The notes under the pieces: generated by a model
The model's input: only the letters and a program-made list of their open reading frames with translations
Databases searched by the model: none
What the model was told of the DNA's origin: nothing
DNA from: Myxococcales bacterium
GTDB lineage: Bacteria > Myxococcota_A > Polyangia > Haliangiales > Haliangiaceae
DNA length: 64,000 bases
Assembly (NCBI GenBank): GCA_016720595.1
Contig: JADKKI010000007.1
Coordinates: 1-64,000, forward strand
Reading direction: 5' to 3'
Program-made: the position numbers and the translations under genes
In this document: in pieces, positions 53,047 to 61,599 of the stretch
Layout: each line of letters opens with the position of its first letter
Numbering within the stretch: position 1 is the first letter of the stretch

Positions 53047-54951
53047 ATGAAGCACGCAGGTCTGATCCTGGCGGCCGTGGTGGCGATGTCGGCGATCTCG
53101 AGCCCCGTGCTCGCGAAGGGCGAGCAGCGCGCCTGGGTCAAGGAGGTGCCGGACGTCCAGACCTGGAAGAACTACTCGAAGATCGTCGCGACCGACGAGC
53201 TCGGGAAGTTCATCATCGATCTCAAGACCAACGACATCTACTTCTTCGACGTCAACCTGTTCAACATCCACGCGGACTTCGTCCTCGGGGTGCTGCTCAA
53301 GAAGGCGTGGACCGCCGACAACGTCCGCGAGTACAACAAGAACTACGAGCGGGTGAAGCCCAAGTTCATCCTCGGGTACCTGACGCACCACATCAAGGTC
53401 GACCGCTGGAGCTTCTCGTTCTGGGAGGGCGACAAGATCGGGCCCGAGGACGTGCTCCGGGCGCAGAAGCGGCTCGAGCAGGTGTTCTTCCAGAAGGGCC
53501 TGCCGTTCCGCCCGGACTCGCCGATGCAGCAGAAGGTCGCGCTCGACGTGCAGAAGAAGGGCCTCAAGTTCGTCACCAACGACGAGATCTACAAGAGCTC
53601 GCCATACCAGGCGTTCACCAAGGGCAAGGCGGTGGGCAAGCTGCACGTGGTGCCGCTGGGGACCGCGTACGAGTCCGCGGTGTTCGATCGCCACGACATC
53701 GTGCTGCTCCAGGAGAGCTACCCCGACATCACGCCGGTGGCGGGCATCCTCGCGACCGCGTTCTCGACGCCGCTCTCGCACGTCAACCTGCGCGCGGGCG
53801 CGTGGGGCATCCCGAATGCGGGCGACAAGAAGGCGCGGGACAAGTACGGGAAGCTCGACGGCAAGATGGTCTACTACGAGGTCAACGACACCTCGATGGT
53901 GCTCCGCGAGGCGACCCCGACGGAGATCGAGGACGCCAAGAACAAGATCGCTGCGGCCAAGCACGTCACGCTGCCGAAGGCGGACCTCGACAACCCGCGG
54001 CTCGCGATGCTGACGCGGATGCGGGCGAAGGACGTGGTGCTGTATGGCACCAAGGCCGCGAACCTCGGGGAGATCGTGACCGCGAACCTCGAGGGCGTGC
54101 GGGTGCCGGCCGGGTTCGGCGTGGGGTTCTTCTACTACCAGCAGCACATGAAGCAGAACAAGCTCGACGCCAAGGTCGACGCGATGCTCGCCGATCCGAA
54201 GTGGACCGATCCGGCGTGGCGGAAGACCGCGCTCGCGACGCTGCGCCAGCAGATCCAGGACGCGCCGATCGATCAGCCCTCGCTCGATACGATCTACCGG
54301 CGGGTGCGGCTCAAGCTCGGCGGCAAGGGCGTGTTCGTGCGCAGCTCGACCAACGCCGAGGATCTGCCGGGCTTCAACGGTGCCGGCCTCTACGACACGT
54401 TCCCCAACGTCGTCGGCAGGAAAGCGATCGGCGAGGCGCTCAAGGGCGTGTGGGCCTCGGTGTGGACGCTGCGCGCGGTGGACGAGCGCGAGGCTTTCGG
54501 GATCGATCACAAGCAGGTCTACGGCGGCGTGCTCGTGCAGGTCGGCGTCAATGCCACCGCGGCCGGCGTGCTGGTGACCAAGAACCTGTGGGACCTGACC
54601 GATGACCACAGCTTCACAATCAACGCGAAGTTCGGCCTCGGCATGCGCGTGGTCGAGGGCCAGAAGGTCCCCGAGCAGATCATCTTCGACCCGACCAACG
54701 ACGGCACCAAGATCATCTCGCGCACCGATGACCCGGTGATGCTCAAGTTCGATGGCAACGGTGGGATCAAAGAAGTCCCGGTGCCGCCCGGCGAGGGCGT
54801 GATCCTGACCGAGGAGCGCGCCAAGGCCCTGGCCGAGCAGGTCCGGGCGTTCATCCCCGTGTTCACCCACGGCCAGCCCCTCGATGTCGAGTGGGTGCTC
54901 GAGGGCGAGAGCTTCTGGATCGTCCAGGCCCGACCGTACGTCGGCGGGTAG
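53047..54951 (+). CDS. exported PEP-synthase/PPDK-like protein with permuted domains
   Basis: 634 residues from ATG 53047. Signal peptide MKHAGLILAAVVAMSAISSPVLA. The first ~300 residues end with a swivelling His-type domain (HDIVLLQESYPD; TPLSHVNLRAGAWGIPN, His in the SH pair). The rest is the PPDK N-terminal ATP-grasp domain (LYGTKAANLGEIV; FVRSSTNAEDLPGFNGAGLYDT; GGVLVQVGVNATAAGVLVTKN; PLDVEWVLEGESFWIVQARP). In PEP synthase the order is ATP-grasp first and phospho-His second. Here it is reversed and exported, where ATP is scarce. A role in the envelope or a phosphotransfer unrelated to glycolysis is possible. Confidence 0.8.
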   Translation: MKHAGLILAAVVAMSAISSPVLAKGEQRAWVKEVPDVQTWKNYSKIVATDELGKFIIDLKTNDIYFFDVNLFNIHADFVLGVLLKKAWTADNVREYNKNYERVKPKFILGYLTHHIKVDRWSFSFWEGDKIGPEDVLRAQKRLEQVFFQKGLPFRPDSPMQQKVALDVQKKGLKFVTNDEIYKSSPYQAFTKGKAVGKLHVVPLGTAYESAVFDRHDIVLLQESYPDITPVAGILATAFSTPLSHVNLRAGAWGIPNAGDKKARDKYGKLDGKMVYYEVNDTSMVLREATPTEIEDAKNKIAAAKHVTLPKADLDNPRLAMLTRMRAKDVVLYGTKAANLGEIVTANLEGVRVPAGFGVGFFYYQQHMKQNKLDAKVDAMLADPKWTDPAWRKTALATLRQQIQDAPIDQPSLDTIYRRVRLKLGGKGVFVRSSTNAEDLPGFNGAGLYDTFPNVVGRKAIGEALKGVWASVWTLRAVDEREAFGIDHKQVYGGVLVQVGVNATAAGVLVTKNLWDLTDDHSFTINAKFGLGMRVVEGQKVPEQIIFDPTNDGTKIISRTDDPVMLKFDGNGGIKEVPVPPGEGVILTEERAKALAEQVRAFIPVFTHGQPLDVEWVLEGESFWIVQARPYVGG

Positions 54952-54965
54952 CGTAGAGTACGGAC

Positions 54966-55424
54966 GTGCGAGCCCCCCTGCTGTTGTCCGCGCTGTTCGC
55001 CGCGACCTCGTTGTTCACGGCCTGCGAGCACGAGCCTGCCCCGAAGAAGGCGCCGCCCGCGACCGCGCCGACGCCTGCCGCTGCGCAGGATCCCGGCGCA
55101 GGTGCGACGCCTCCGACCAATCCGCCGCCGAATCAGCCGCCGGCTCCGCCACCCACCGCCGTGACCGATGCCGGCGTCGACGCCCTGCCCCCAGTCTCGC
55201 AGGACTGCGTGGATGTCTCCGCGCACATCGCCGACGTCCTGATCTCCGAGGCCAAGGATCCGACCCAGAAGGCGACCCTCGAGCAGGAGAAGACGAAGAT
55301 CATCCGGCGCTCGGCCGAGGCGTGTACGCGGGACAGCTGGAAGGCGGAGGTCCGCGCGTGCTTCCTGAAGTCGACGACGGCCGACCAGATGCAGACCTGC
55401 GCCAAGGACCTCGCCGGTCCCTAA
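54966..55424 (+). CDS. Pro-rich lipoprotein
   Basis: 152 residues from GTG 54966 (MRAPLLLSALFAATSLFTAC, lipobox Cys20). A Pro/Ala-rich linker (about 25-75) is followed by a small helical domain with four Cys (VSQDCVDVSAHIADVLISEA; RSAEACTRDSW; VRACFLKST; MQTCAKDL), which may form two disulphides. It sits 14 bases after the PEP-synthase-like gene in the same direction and may be co-exported with it. Its stop TAA (55422-55424) touches the first base of the repeat element. Confidence 0.75.
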   Translation: MRAPLLLSALFAATSLFTACEHEPAPKKAPPATAPTPAAAQDPGAGATPPTNPPPNQPPAPPPTAVTDAGVDALPPVSQDCVDVSAHIADVLISEAKDPTQKATLEQEKTKIIRRSAEACTRDSWKAEVRACFLKSTTADQMQTCAKDLAGP

Positions 55425-55836
55425 GGGGACGGTTTCAATTGCAAGCCCCACGAACGTGGGGCGCGCAGCAACGCGGAACGCGTTGCGAAGGTCTGCAAGC
55501 CCCACGAACGTGGGGCGCGCAGCAACGCGCAACGCGTTGCGAAGGCCAAGCCCAGAGGGGGCCCGCGCAGCAACGCGCAACGCGTTGCGAAGGTCTGCAA
55601 GCCCCACGAACGTGGGGCGCGCAGCAACGCGGAACGCGTTGCGAAGGTCAATCGAGCAACTTGCGTCGCGGAACCCCGCGAATCCTGGTCGACGCATGAC
55701 GACATTTCAGCGCCCACGTCACGCCTGAGGGCGATCGCCGAGCGGCCAGTACCGTCGCCGCACGGTGGCCGGATTTCGGACGTCAGCGATCTCGTGGGCT
55801 TGCAGATCGCACGTTGCTCAAGTTGAAACCGTCCCC
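55425..55836. mobile_element. 412-bp MITE-like element with terminal inverted repeats
   Basis: The ends are a perfect 14-base inverted repeat, GGGGACGGTTTCAA at 55425-55438 and TTGAAACCGTCCCC at 55823-55836. Next to the ends, GCAAGCCCCACG on the left is mirrored by CGTGGGCTTGC on the right. No transposase is encoded. The interior holds an array of about four palindromic units (55441-55649) and a unique part (55650-55822). Flanks give no obvious target-site duplication. The layout is that of a non-autonomous (MITE-like) or REP-derived element between two convergent genes. The call as mobile is inference. Confidence 0.65.
55441..55649. repeat. four ~54-bp tandem units, each with two hairpins
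   Basis: Units begin near 55441, 55495, 55547 and 55596. Each intact unit contains CCCCACG AA CGTGGGG (7-base arms) and GCAACGCG followed by 3 bases then CGCGTTGC (8-base arms). The third unit has a variant first part (AGCCCAGAGGGGGCCC). All frames through it are open and encode repetitive Arg/Ala peptides; I treat these as artefacts. There are no CRISPR-like spacers: the spacing sequence is itself repeated. Confidence 0.85.
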
Positions 55837-58800
55837 ACTCGTCAGCGGCGAGCGGTACGCGCCGTCCTCGGCGCGGCGCGCGCGCTCTCCCAGGCCGCGG
55901 CAGACGGCGGCGGCGAGGCCGGGCACGTCGTCGACGAGCTCCTCGAAGTCGACGCGCTCGAGGCGGATCAGGCGGCTCGGCTTGGTGGCGCGGAGGTCCG
56001 CGCTGACGGAGACCGGCGCGACGCAGGCGAGCTCGTCGACGACCTCGCCCTTGACGATCTTGCGCGGGCCGAGCTCGAGCTCGCCATCCTCGACGACGAT
56101 CAGGGCATCGAGTGGATCGCCGCTGGTGATCACCACGCTGCCCTCGCGAGCGTGGGTCCAGCGGGCGCGCTCGGCGACGTCGGCGAGCTGCCGCGTGGTC
56201 AACGACGCGAGCAGCGGCACGCGGCCCAGGGCGATCAGGGTCTCGACGCGGCTCGGCATATCGGTCTCTCCTTCATCGGGGCGGGCAGGTTCGGCGCTGG
56301 TATCGGAGAGCGCGTCGGTGACGCGCCGGAGGAGCTCGGTGGGGCTGATCGCGAGCGACTCGGCCCGCGCGGCATCGGCGATCGTCGCGCGATGCGCACT
56401 CCGGCCAGCGGCGCCGAGGAGGTGCAGGACCAGGCCACGGGCAAGGCGATCACGCCCGCCGAGCTCGGTCCGGATCACGGTCTCGCGGCTCGGGGCCGCG
56501 ATCCCCGCCCGTGCGAGCTGCGCGGCGCGATCCTGCACCGTCAGATCGTCGACGGCCTCGACGAGCCGCGTGACCAGCGCACGCGGCAGCGCCGCCTGGA
56601 TCACCGCGAGTGTGCGCGCGCGCTCCTGCCCGCCGCGGGCGTGACGCCAGGCCACCGCGGCCTGCGAGATCGAGCGCGAGCGACTGCGCGCAGCGACCAG
56701 GAGGAGCACGGTGTGCGCGATCTCGTGGAGGCGCTCGTCGAGCCTGCGCGCGAGGAGCTCGTCCCCCGGCTGATCGAGCACGGCGATCGCGGCGTGGGTC
56801 TGATCGAGCGCGTCGAGCTCGGCGTCGATCAGCCGATCGATCGCGCCCGCGGTCACCGGGAGCTCGGCGAGCAGGGCCGCCGCGCGATCGCGTGCGCGCC
56901 GGCGCCCCCACGCGGCGGTCGCGATCAGCTCACCGGCCGCGGCCGGGCCGAGCGCCGTGAGCGCCTCCTCCGCCGCGGCGCGGACGTCATCGTCCGCTTC
57001 GCCGAGGGCACGCGCGACCCGGCGCAGATCGTCGGGCTCGACGGTGTCGGCGCCCTCGAGCAGCTCGCCGTACAGGCGGAGCGAGGCCGCGATCTCGGGT
57101 GCCTCGTCGGCGAGCGCGTCTGGCGTGCGCATCAGCGACGACAGCTGGTGATCGGGCGCGATCGGCGTGGCCCCGGCTTCGACGCGCTCGCGCGCGAGCT
57201 CGAGGAGATCCGAGCGGAGGAGCGACAGCTCCGCCTCGCGACGCTCGCGCGCCCACGCGACCACGCGCCCGAGCGCGATGAACGCGAGGGTGCGGCTCGG
57301 GCTATCGCCGCGCTGCCGGCGTAGCGCGCGGGTGAGGTGACGCGCGGCCTCCAGGGTCTGGGCCTCGTTGCGCGAGGCGAGCCCGCGCGCGATCTCGACC
57401 CCGAGCTCCTCGATCGCCACGCGCGAGGTGACGCCGGCATCGCGCACCGCGTCGCCGAGCAGCCCGAGCACGCCGTCGGTGTCGCGCGCGAGCCGCAGCG
57501 CCGCGACCTCCGCCGTCAACGCGATCGCCGGCTCGCGATCCGCCTTCCAGTCTTCGATCGTCGCCGCCGGCACGCCACCCGCGAGGCCGAGCGCGCGCAG
57601 CGCGAGCTCGCGTCCCCGCGGCCCGGCCGCGACCACGGCCTCCGCGAGCGCCGGACCATGGACCTCGGCCGGGGCATCGAGCACCGCGATCACGGCGCGC
57701 CACAGCGCGGGCCGGTTGCGCTGGATCGCGGCCGCCACGAGCGGGGCGACCGCATCGATCCGCCCGCGCTCGTGGAGCCGCGCCAGGACCTCGGCCGCAC
57801 GCTCCGGGTTGGGTCCGGCGAGCTCCTTGTAGAGCACGGCGATCGCGCGATCGTCGACCACCCCGTCCGCGTCGCCGGCCTGCGCGACGTGCTCGACGGC
57901 GAGCGACGGCAGCGCGCGGGCCGTGCGGGTCGCGGACAGCAGCCACAGCGCCGCCGCGATCGCGGTGATCGCATAGAACGCGTTCGGGCTCCCCGCGAAC
58001 ACCGCCGCGATCAGGCCGCCGAGCACGGCGCCTGCCCGCTTCGCCGTGCCGTCGAGGAAGCCGGCGATCCGGCCGCGCACCGCCGTGGGGAGCAGGGTCT
58101 GCGCCAGCTTCTCCGAGGGCGTCTCGATCCCGGCATCGAGGATCCGCGACGACATCTGCGTCGCGATCGCGACCGCGAGGACGGGCGCGATCACGAGGCC
58201 GAGGCCCGCGCACAGCGCCACCAGCGGCGCGAGCATGAGGGCGTTCCCGGTGCCGAGCCGGCTCAGGATCCGCGGCGCCACGAACAACTGCACGAGCAGC
58301 GTGACGAGCTGCCCGGCACCGCGCACCCCACCGAGCAGCGCCGCGAGATCTGCAGTGGACCCTCCGCGCGCGGCGACCTCGACGCCGAGCGCGAAGTACG
58401 CGAGCGAGCCGAACACGCCGGCGGCGCCGACCACGATCGCGAGCTGGCGCGCGAGCGGGTGGCGGCGCACGGCGCGCGCGCCATCCCGCCACGAGCGGAG
58501 GATCAGGCCGCCGACCCGGACCGGCGGTGCGCCGACGCGCCGGCTCGCAGGCAGCCGGGACGCGCCGAGCGCGGCGAGCACGAGCAACACTGCGCCGCAC
58601 ACCAGCACCATGCGCGCCCCGCCCGCCTGGGCGAGCGGCACCACCAGGATCGCGCCCAGCGTGGCCCCTGCCCCGCCGGTCGCGGCGAGGATCGGGAGCA
58701 AGCGCTGGCTGCGGCGAGCATCGAGCCGCTCCGCGATCACCACCCAGAACGCGAGATCGGTCGCGGCCGCGAGCTGCTTGCCGCCGACCAGCGTCAGGAT

Positions 58801-59163
58801 CGCCGCTGGGGTCGCCGCGAACGTGGAGAGCGCCGCGAGGCCGGCCAGCACCAGGGCCGAGATCATCGCCAGGCTCGCGAGCACGCGGCGGCGCTCGAGC
58901 CGATCCGCCAGGCCGCCCACCACGGCGAGCACCACGGCGAGCAGCGCCGAGGACACCGCGACCGCTTCGCCGAGGTGGCTCGGCCCGAGCTCGGAGAGGA
59001 ACATCGCGTCGGCGGCCGCCGCGCTCATCGCCGCGCCGCCGCTCGCGAGCGCGAACACCACCCCGGCCGAGGTCAGGAGGCTGCGCTCGTCCGCGCGCAG
59101 CAGGCCCCCGCCGACGCTCCGCGTGGCGGTGCCCGATATCGCGACGGCCCCCCTCGCAGGCAC
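55783..59163 (-). CDS. transporter-HEAT-cNMP-binding protein with element-derived C-terminus
   Basis: A 1126-residue protein. Residues ~30-430 hold about 12 membrane helices of an MFS/ADP-ATP-carrier-like fold (LSELGPSHLGEAVAVSSALLAV; GKQLAAATDLAFWVVIAERLDARR; SRILDAGIETPSEKLAQTLLP). Residues ~450-930 are HEAT-like helices (ALRALGLAGGV; AAEEALTALGPAAAGELIATAAW). Residues ~960-1100 form a cyclic-nucleotide-binding-type barrel (VPLLASLTTRQLADVAERARW; GSVVITSGDPLDALIVVEDGELEL). The same domain order is known in NTT-like proteins with HEAT and cNMP domains. The last 17 residues (GDGFNLSNV to PRDR) come from the repeat element; the original stop was probably just before 55836. ATG 59163 chosen; the start is uncertain. 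Confidence 0.82.
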   Translation of the reverse strand: MPARGAVAISGTATRSVGGGLLRADERSLLTSAGVVFALASGGAAMSAAAADAMFLSELGPSHLGEAVAVSSALLAVVLAVVGGLADRLERRRVLASLAMISALVLAGLAALSTFAATPAAILTLVGGKQLAAATDLAFWVVIAERLDARRSQRLLPILAATGGAGATLGAILVVPLAQAGGARMVLVCGAVLLVLAALGASRLPASRRVGAPPVRVGGLILRSWRDGARAVRRHPLARQLAIVVGAAGVFGSLAYFALGVEVAARGGSTADLAALLGGVRGAGQLVTLLVQLFVAPRILSRLGTGNALMLAPLVALCAGLGLVIAPVLAVAIATQMSSRILDAGIETPSEKLAQTLLPTAVRGRIAGFLDGTAKRAGAVLGGLIAAVFAGSPNAFYAITAIAAALWLLSATRTARALPSLAVEHVAQAGDADGVVDDRAIAVLYKELAGPNPERAAEVLARLHERGRIDAVAPLVAAAIQRNRPALWRAVIAVLDAPAEVHGPALAEAVVAAGPRGRELALRALGLAGGVPAATIEDWKADREPAIALTAEVAALRLARDTDGVLGLLGDAVRDAGVTSRVAIEELGVEIARGLASRNEAQTLEAARHLTRALRRQRGDSPSRTLAFIALGRVVAWARERREAELSLLRSDLLELARERVEAGATPIAPDHQLSSLMRTPDALADEAPEIAASLRLYGELLEGADTVEPDDLRRVARALGEADDDVRAAAEEALTALGPAAAGELIATAAWGRRRARDRAAALLAELPVTAGAIDRLIDAELDALDQTHAAIAVLDQPGDELLARRLDERLHEIAHTVLLLVAARSRSRSISQAAVAWRHARGGQERARTLAVIQAALPRALVTRLVEAVDDLTVQDRAAQLARAGIAAPSRETVIRTELGGRDRLARGLVLHLLGAAGRSAHRATIADAARAESLAISPTELLRRVTDALSDTSAEPARPDEGETDMPSRVETLIALGRVPLLASLTTRQLADVAERARWTHAREGSVVITSGDPLDALIVVEDGELELGPRKIVKGEVVDELACVAPVSVSADLRATKPSRLIRLERVDFEELVDDVPGLAAAVCRGLGERARRAEDGAYRSPLTSGDGFNLSNVRSASPRDR

Positions 59164-59213
59164 GACGCCATCATACGGCTACCGAAGCCGGCAACCCGTG
59201 TCACTATCGACGA

Positions 59214-60902
59214 ATGCGCCCGGCGTCCCTGCTCGCCCTGTTCGCCGTGACGACCGGAGGCCTGATCGCGGGCCTGGCGGTGGCGCAGAGCAGCGCGCGC
59301 AAGGCGCCAGTCCCGCACGAAGATCTCCCCGCCCCGAGCGGCGCGGACACCAGCCCGGTGATCAGCTCCGGTGGCAGCGGCACGGTGCCCACGGCGCTGC
59401 GCTCGGGCGATGCGATCATCCCACGGCCGTCGGTCGACAGCCCGCTCGATAAGAGCCGCGGCGAGCCCGTGCTCGGGACCAAGGATTTCGGCGCCGATCG
59501 CCAGACCTCGGTGAAGCCGGACGACAACACCGGCACCGACGCCACCCTCCACTACATCTCGGTGTTCAACCCCGACGTGCTGCCGTTCAAGCGGATGAGC
59601 GCGCTCGATGCCGTGGGCGACGACTACACGCTCAAGATCGGTCGCCCCGCGCTGACCGAGGTCCCCGTCGGCGGGGTCACCGATCCGAAGACCCGCGATT
59701 GGTTCTACGGGAACATGATGATCGAGCTCGCGCCGGGCACCGATGTCCCGCTGCCCAGCGTGGCGCCCGACATGCGGATCCTGTCGTACGACGTGAAGCC
59801 GAAGATCGCGCTCAAGTTCGAGAAGGACGGCGCCGACAACTTCTACGTCCGCACCGAGGAGTCGAGTGCCTCCGGGCAGTACCGGCTGATCATCTACGTC
59901 GACGCGGACCAGGGCTACTTCGCGCCCTCGTTGCCGACCACGCGGAAGTACACGCCCGCGATGATCGCCGCCCTGACCCCGCCGGAGATCCGGCCGATGC
60001 TGCCCGACCACATCCGGTCCGCCGGCCGCACGACGCTCGACAAGATCGGCATCGATGCGAACATGAACCTGCACGATGCCTTCAACCTCCTCGTGAAGTA
60101 CTTCCGCGGCTTCGAGGCCAAGAAGCTCCCGCCGACCACCGGCGACATCTACCGCGACCTCTGCGACAGCCAGGCCGGCGTCTGCCGCCACCGCGCGTTC
60201 TCGTTCATGATCACGTGCAACACGCTCGGGATCCCGGCGCGCTACGTCCAGAACGAGGCCCACGCCTTCATCGAGGTGTGGTTCCCGGAGCGCCACTGGC
60301 AGCGGATCGATCTCGGCGGCGCCGCGCTCCGCATGGACGTCTCCAACGCCGAGGACAAGCGGATCCACACGCCGCGCGCCGAGGATCCGTTCGCCAAGCC
60401 GCCGGAGTACACGCAGCAGTACACGCAGCTCGAGGGTGACATCCGCGGCCTGTCGGCCAAGCAGATCGCTGATCGCAAGAAGCCGAACGCCACGCCGAGC
60501 GGCTCGCTCGGTGGGAACAGCGGCAAAGGCAACGGCCCCGCGGGCCCGGATCGGATCACGCCCGATCCCACGCTGCCGACCGTCACCCAGGATCCGAAGA
60601 AGGTCACGCCACGGCTCGATGTCACCACGGCAGACACCAGCGCGTTCCGCGGCGACGTGGTCCACGTCGAGGGCCGCGTGGTCGCGCAGGGCAAGGCGAT
60701 TCCGGACCACCCCGTGGACGTGTTCCTCGCCCCCGCCGGTCGTCACGGTGCGAGCCCGATCCCGCTCGGGCGCGCGGTCTCCGACGCCACTGGCCGGTTC
60801 AGCCAGGAGTTCACCGTCCCCGGCTCGCTGAACCTGGCGACCTACGAGATCTATCTCGCGAGCCCCGAGGACGCGTACTTCAACGCGGCCCTCAGCGACT
60901 GA
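59214..60902 (+). CDS. exported transglutaminase-like protease/cross-linker
   Basis: 562 residues from ATG 59214 with signal peptide MRPASLLALFAVTTGGLIAGLAVA. After a beta-rich N-terminal region (to about 260), the transglutaminase core shows the Cys in GVCRHRAFSF, the His in NEAHAFIEVWF and the Asp in WQRIDLGG, the full catalytic triad. A Pro/Gly/Ser linker leads to a C-terminal beta-sandwich (ITPDPTLPTVTQ; GDVVHVEGRVVAQGKAIPDHPVDVFLAP). It acts in the periplasm or outside on peptides or proteins. It is divergent from the transporter gene (50 bases between starts). Confidence 0.88.
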   Translation: MRPASLLALFAVTTGGLIAGLAVAQSSARKAPVPHEDLPAPSGADTSPVISSGGSGTVPTALRSGDAIIPRPSVDSPLDKSRGEPVLGTKDFGADRQTSVKPDDNTGTDATLHYISVFNPDVLPFKRMSALDAVGDDYTLKIGRPALTEVPVGGVTDPKTRDWFYGNMMIELAPGTDVPLPSVAPDMRILSYDVKPKIALKFEKDGADNFYVRTEESSASGQYRLIIYVDADQGYFAPSLPTTRKYTPAMIAALTPPEIRPMLPDHIRSAGRTTLDKIGIDANMNLHDAFNLLVKYFRGFEAKKLPPTTGDIYRDLCDSQAGVCRHRAFSFMITCNTLGIPARYVQNEAHAFIEVWFPERHWQRIDLGGAALRMDVSNAEDKRIHTPRAEDPFAKPPEYTQQYTQLEGDIRGLSAKQIADRKKPNATPSGSLGGNSGKGNGPAGPDRITPDPTLPTVTQDPKKVTPRLDVTTADTSAFRGDVVHVEGRVVAQGKAIPDHPVDVFLAPAGRHGASPIPLGRAVSDATGRFSQEFTVPGSLNLATYEIYLASPEDAYFNAALSD

Positions 60903-60934
60903 GCGATCGAGCTCGAGCTTCGTGTGTAGCAAAC

Positions 60935-61219
60935 ATGGCGACGACCACGATCCGGATCCCGGTCGCTCTCAAGGCCCGGGTGGCCGTCGCCGCGAGGCGG
61001 TCAGGCAAGACCGCCCATGGCTTCATTCGGGAAGCCATCGTCGAGAAGGTCGCTCAAGAGGAGCGACTCGCCGATTTCCACGACGTCGCCGAGGAACGCT
61101 ATGCCGGCATCGTCGCGTCCGGCAAGACGATCTCATGGTGCGAGATGCGCAAGTATCTCGAGCAGCGTTTGACGGGCAGAACCGCGAAGCGGCCGTCTCG
61201 TGGTCCAACGTCAAGATGA
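60935..61219 (+). CDS. ribbon-helix-helix regulator (CopG/antitoxin type)
   Basis: 94 residues. The N-terminal strand TTTIRIPVALKARVAVAARRSGKTAHGFIREAIVEKV is the ribbon-helix-helix pattern of CopG/ParD-type DNA-binding proteins, where the strand pair enters the major groove of operator DNA. A C-terminal helix (SWCEMRKYLEQRLTG) follows. Toxin-antitoxin antitoxins have this shape. However, the next plus-strand gene is 620 bases away, and no toxin-like protein is adjacent. I therefore call it an orphan regulator or antitoxin. The ribosome binding site is not clear. Confidence 0.75.
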   Translation: MATTTIRIPVALKARVAVAARRSGKTAHGFIREAIVEKVAQEERLADFHDVAEERYAGIVASGKTISWCEMRKYLEQRLTGRTAKRPSRGPTSR

Positions 61220-61266
61220 GGGGCAGGGTCCGGTGAAGGCCCCTTCAGCTCCATGTTGAGTCCGGC

Positions 61267-61599
61267 CTAATCGTCTGGGCAGAGGTATTCGAGCTCCTCT
61301 TGCGTCATGCGGCCCGCCCGGACCTGCTCCGAGCCTACCTGTCGGAGGCTGCGCATGCCCTCGCTCATGCCCTGCCGATGAATCGCCACGTAGTCGGCGC
61401 CAGCCACGATGAGCGCTCGGATTGAGTCCGTGATGATCATCCGCTCTGACAGGAGAATGAAGGCGCGCCGGAACGCGTCGCTTGCACCGGCTCCGAACAA
61501 GGCAGGGCGCGCGCGATGCCAGGACGCAGGCACGCGACGCGATTCGATGTTCGACCACCGCGGGTTGTCCGGACGCCGGACAGTCAGATCTCGAGCCAT
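61267..61599 (-). CDS. orphan C-terminal fragment of a GspE/PilB-type secretion ATPase
   Basis: 110 residues from ATG 61599 (a GTG seven codons upstream is also possible). The stretch IITDSIRALIVAGADYVAIHR, then GMSEGMRSLRQVGSEQVRAG, then RMTQEELEYL matches the last domain of GspE/PulE/PilB ATPases, where the consensus is DEIRxLI, GMxxLRxDGxxKVxxGxTTxEEVxR. The Walker A/B core is absent. It may be a leftover of a type II secretion or pilus ATPase gene, or a domain used on its own. No other secretion genes are nearby. Confidence 0.45.
   Translation of the reverse strand: MARDLTVRRPDNPRWSNIESRRVPASWHRARPALFGAGASDAFRRAFILLSERMIITDSIRALIVAGADYVAIHRQGMSEGMRSLRQVGSEQVRAGRMTQEELEYLCPDD

Noticed and set aside
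52413..54605. 730-codon open frame across the MFS and PEP-synthase-like genes
   Set aside because: It overlaps two well-supported genes in other frames and has a low-complexity Arg/Glu/Ala product.
55441..55649. CRISPR array
   Set aside because: Repeat units are directly joined, with no unique spacers and no cas genes.
55441..55728. open frames giving Arg/Ala repeat peptides in the hairpin array
   Set aside because: The peptide repeats are a by-product of the DNA repeat; no signal, start site or conserved domain.
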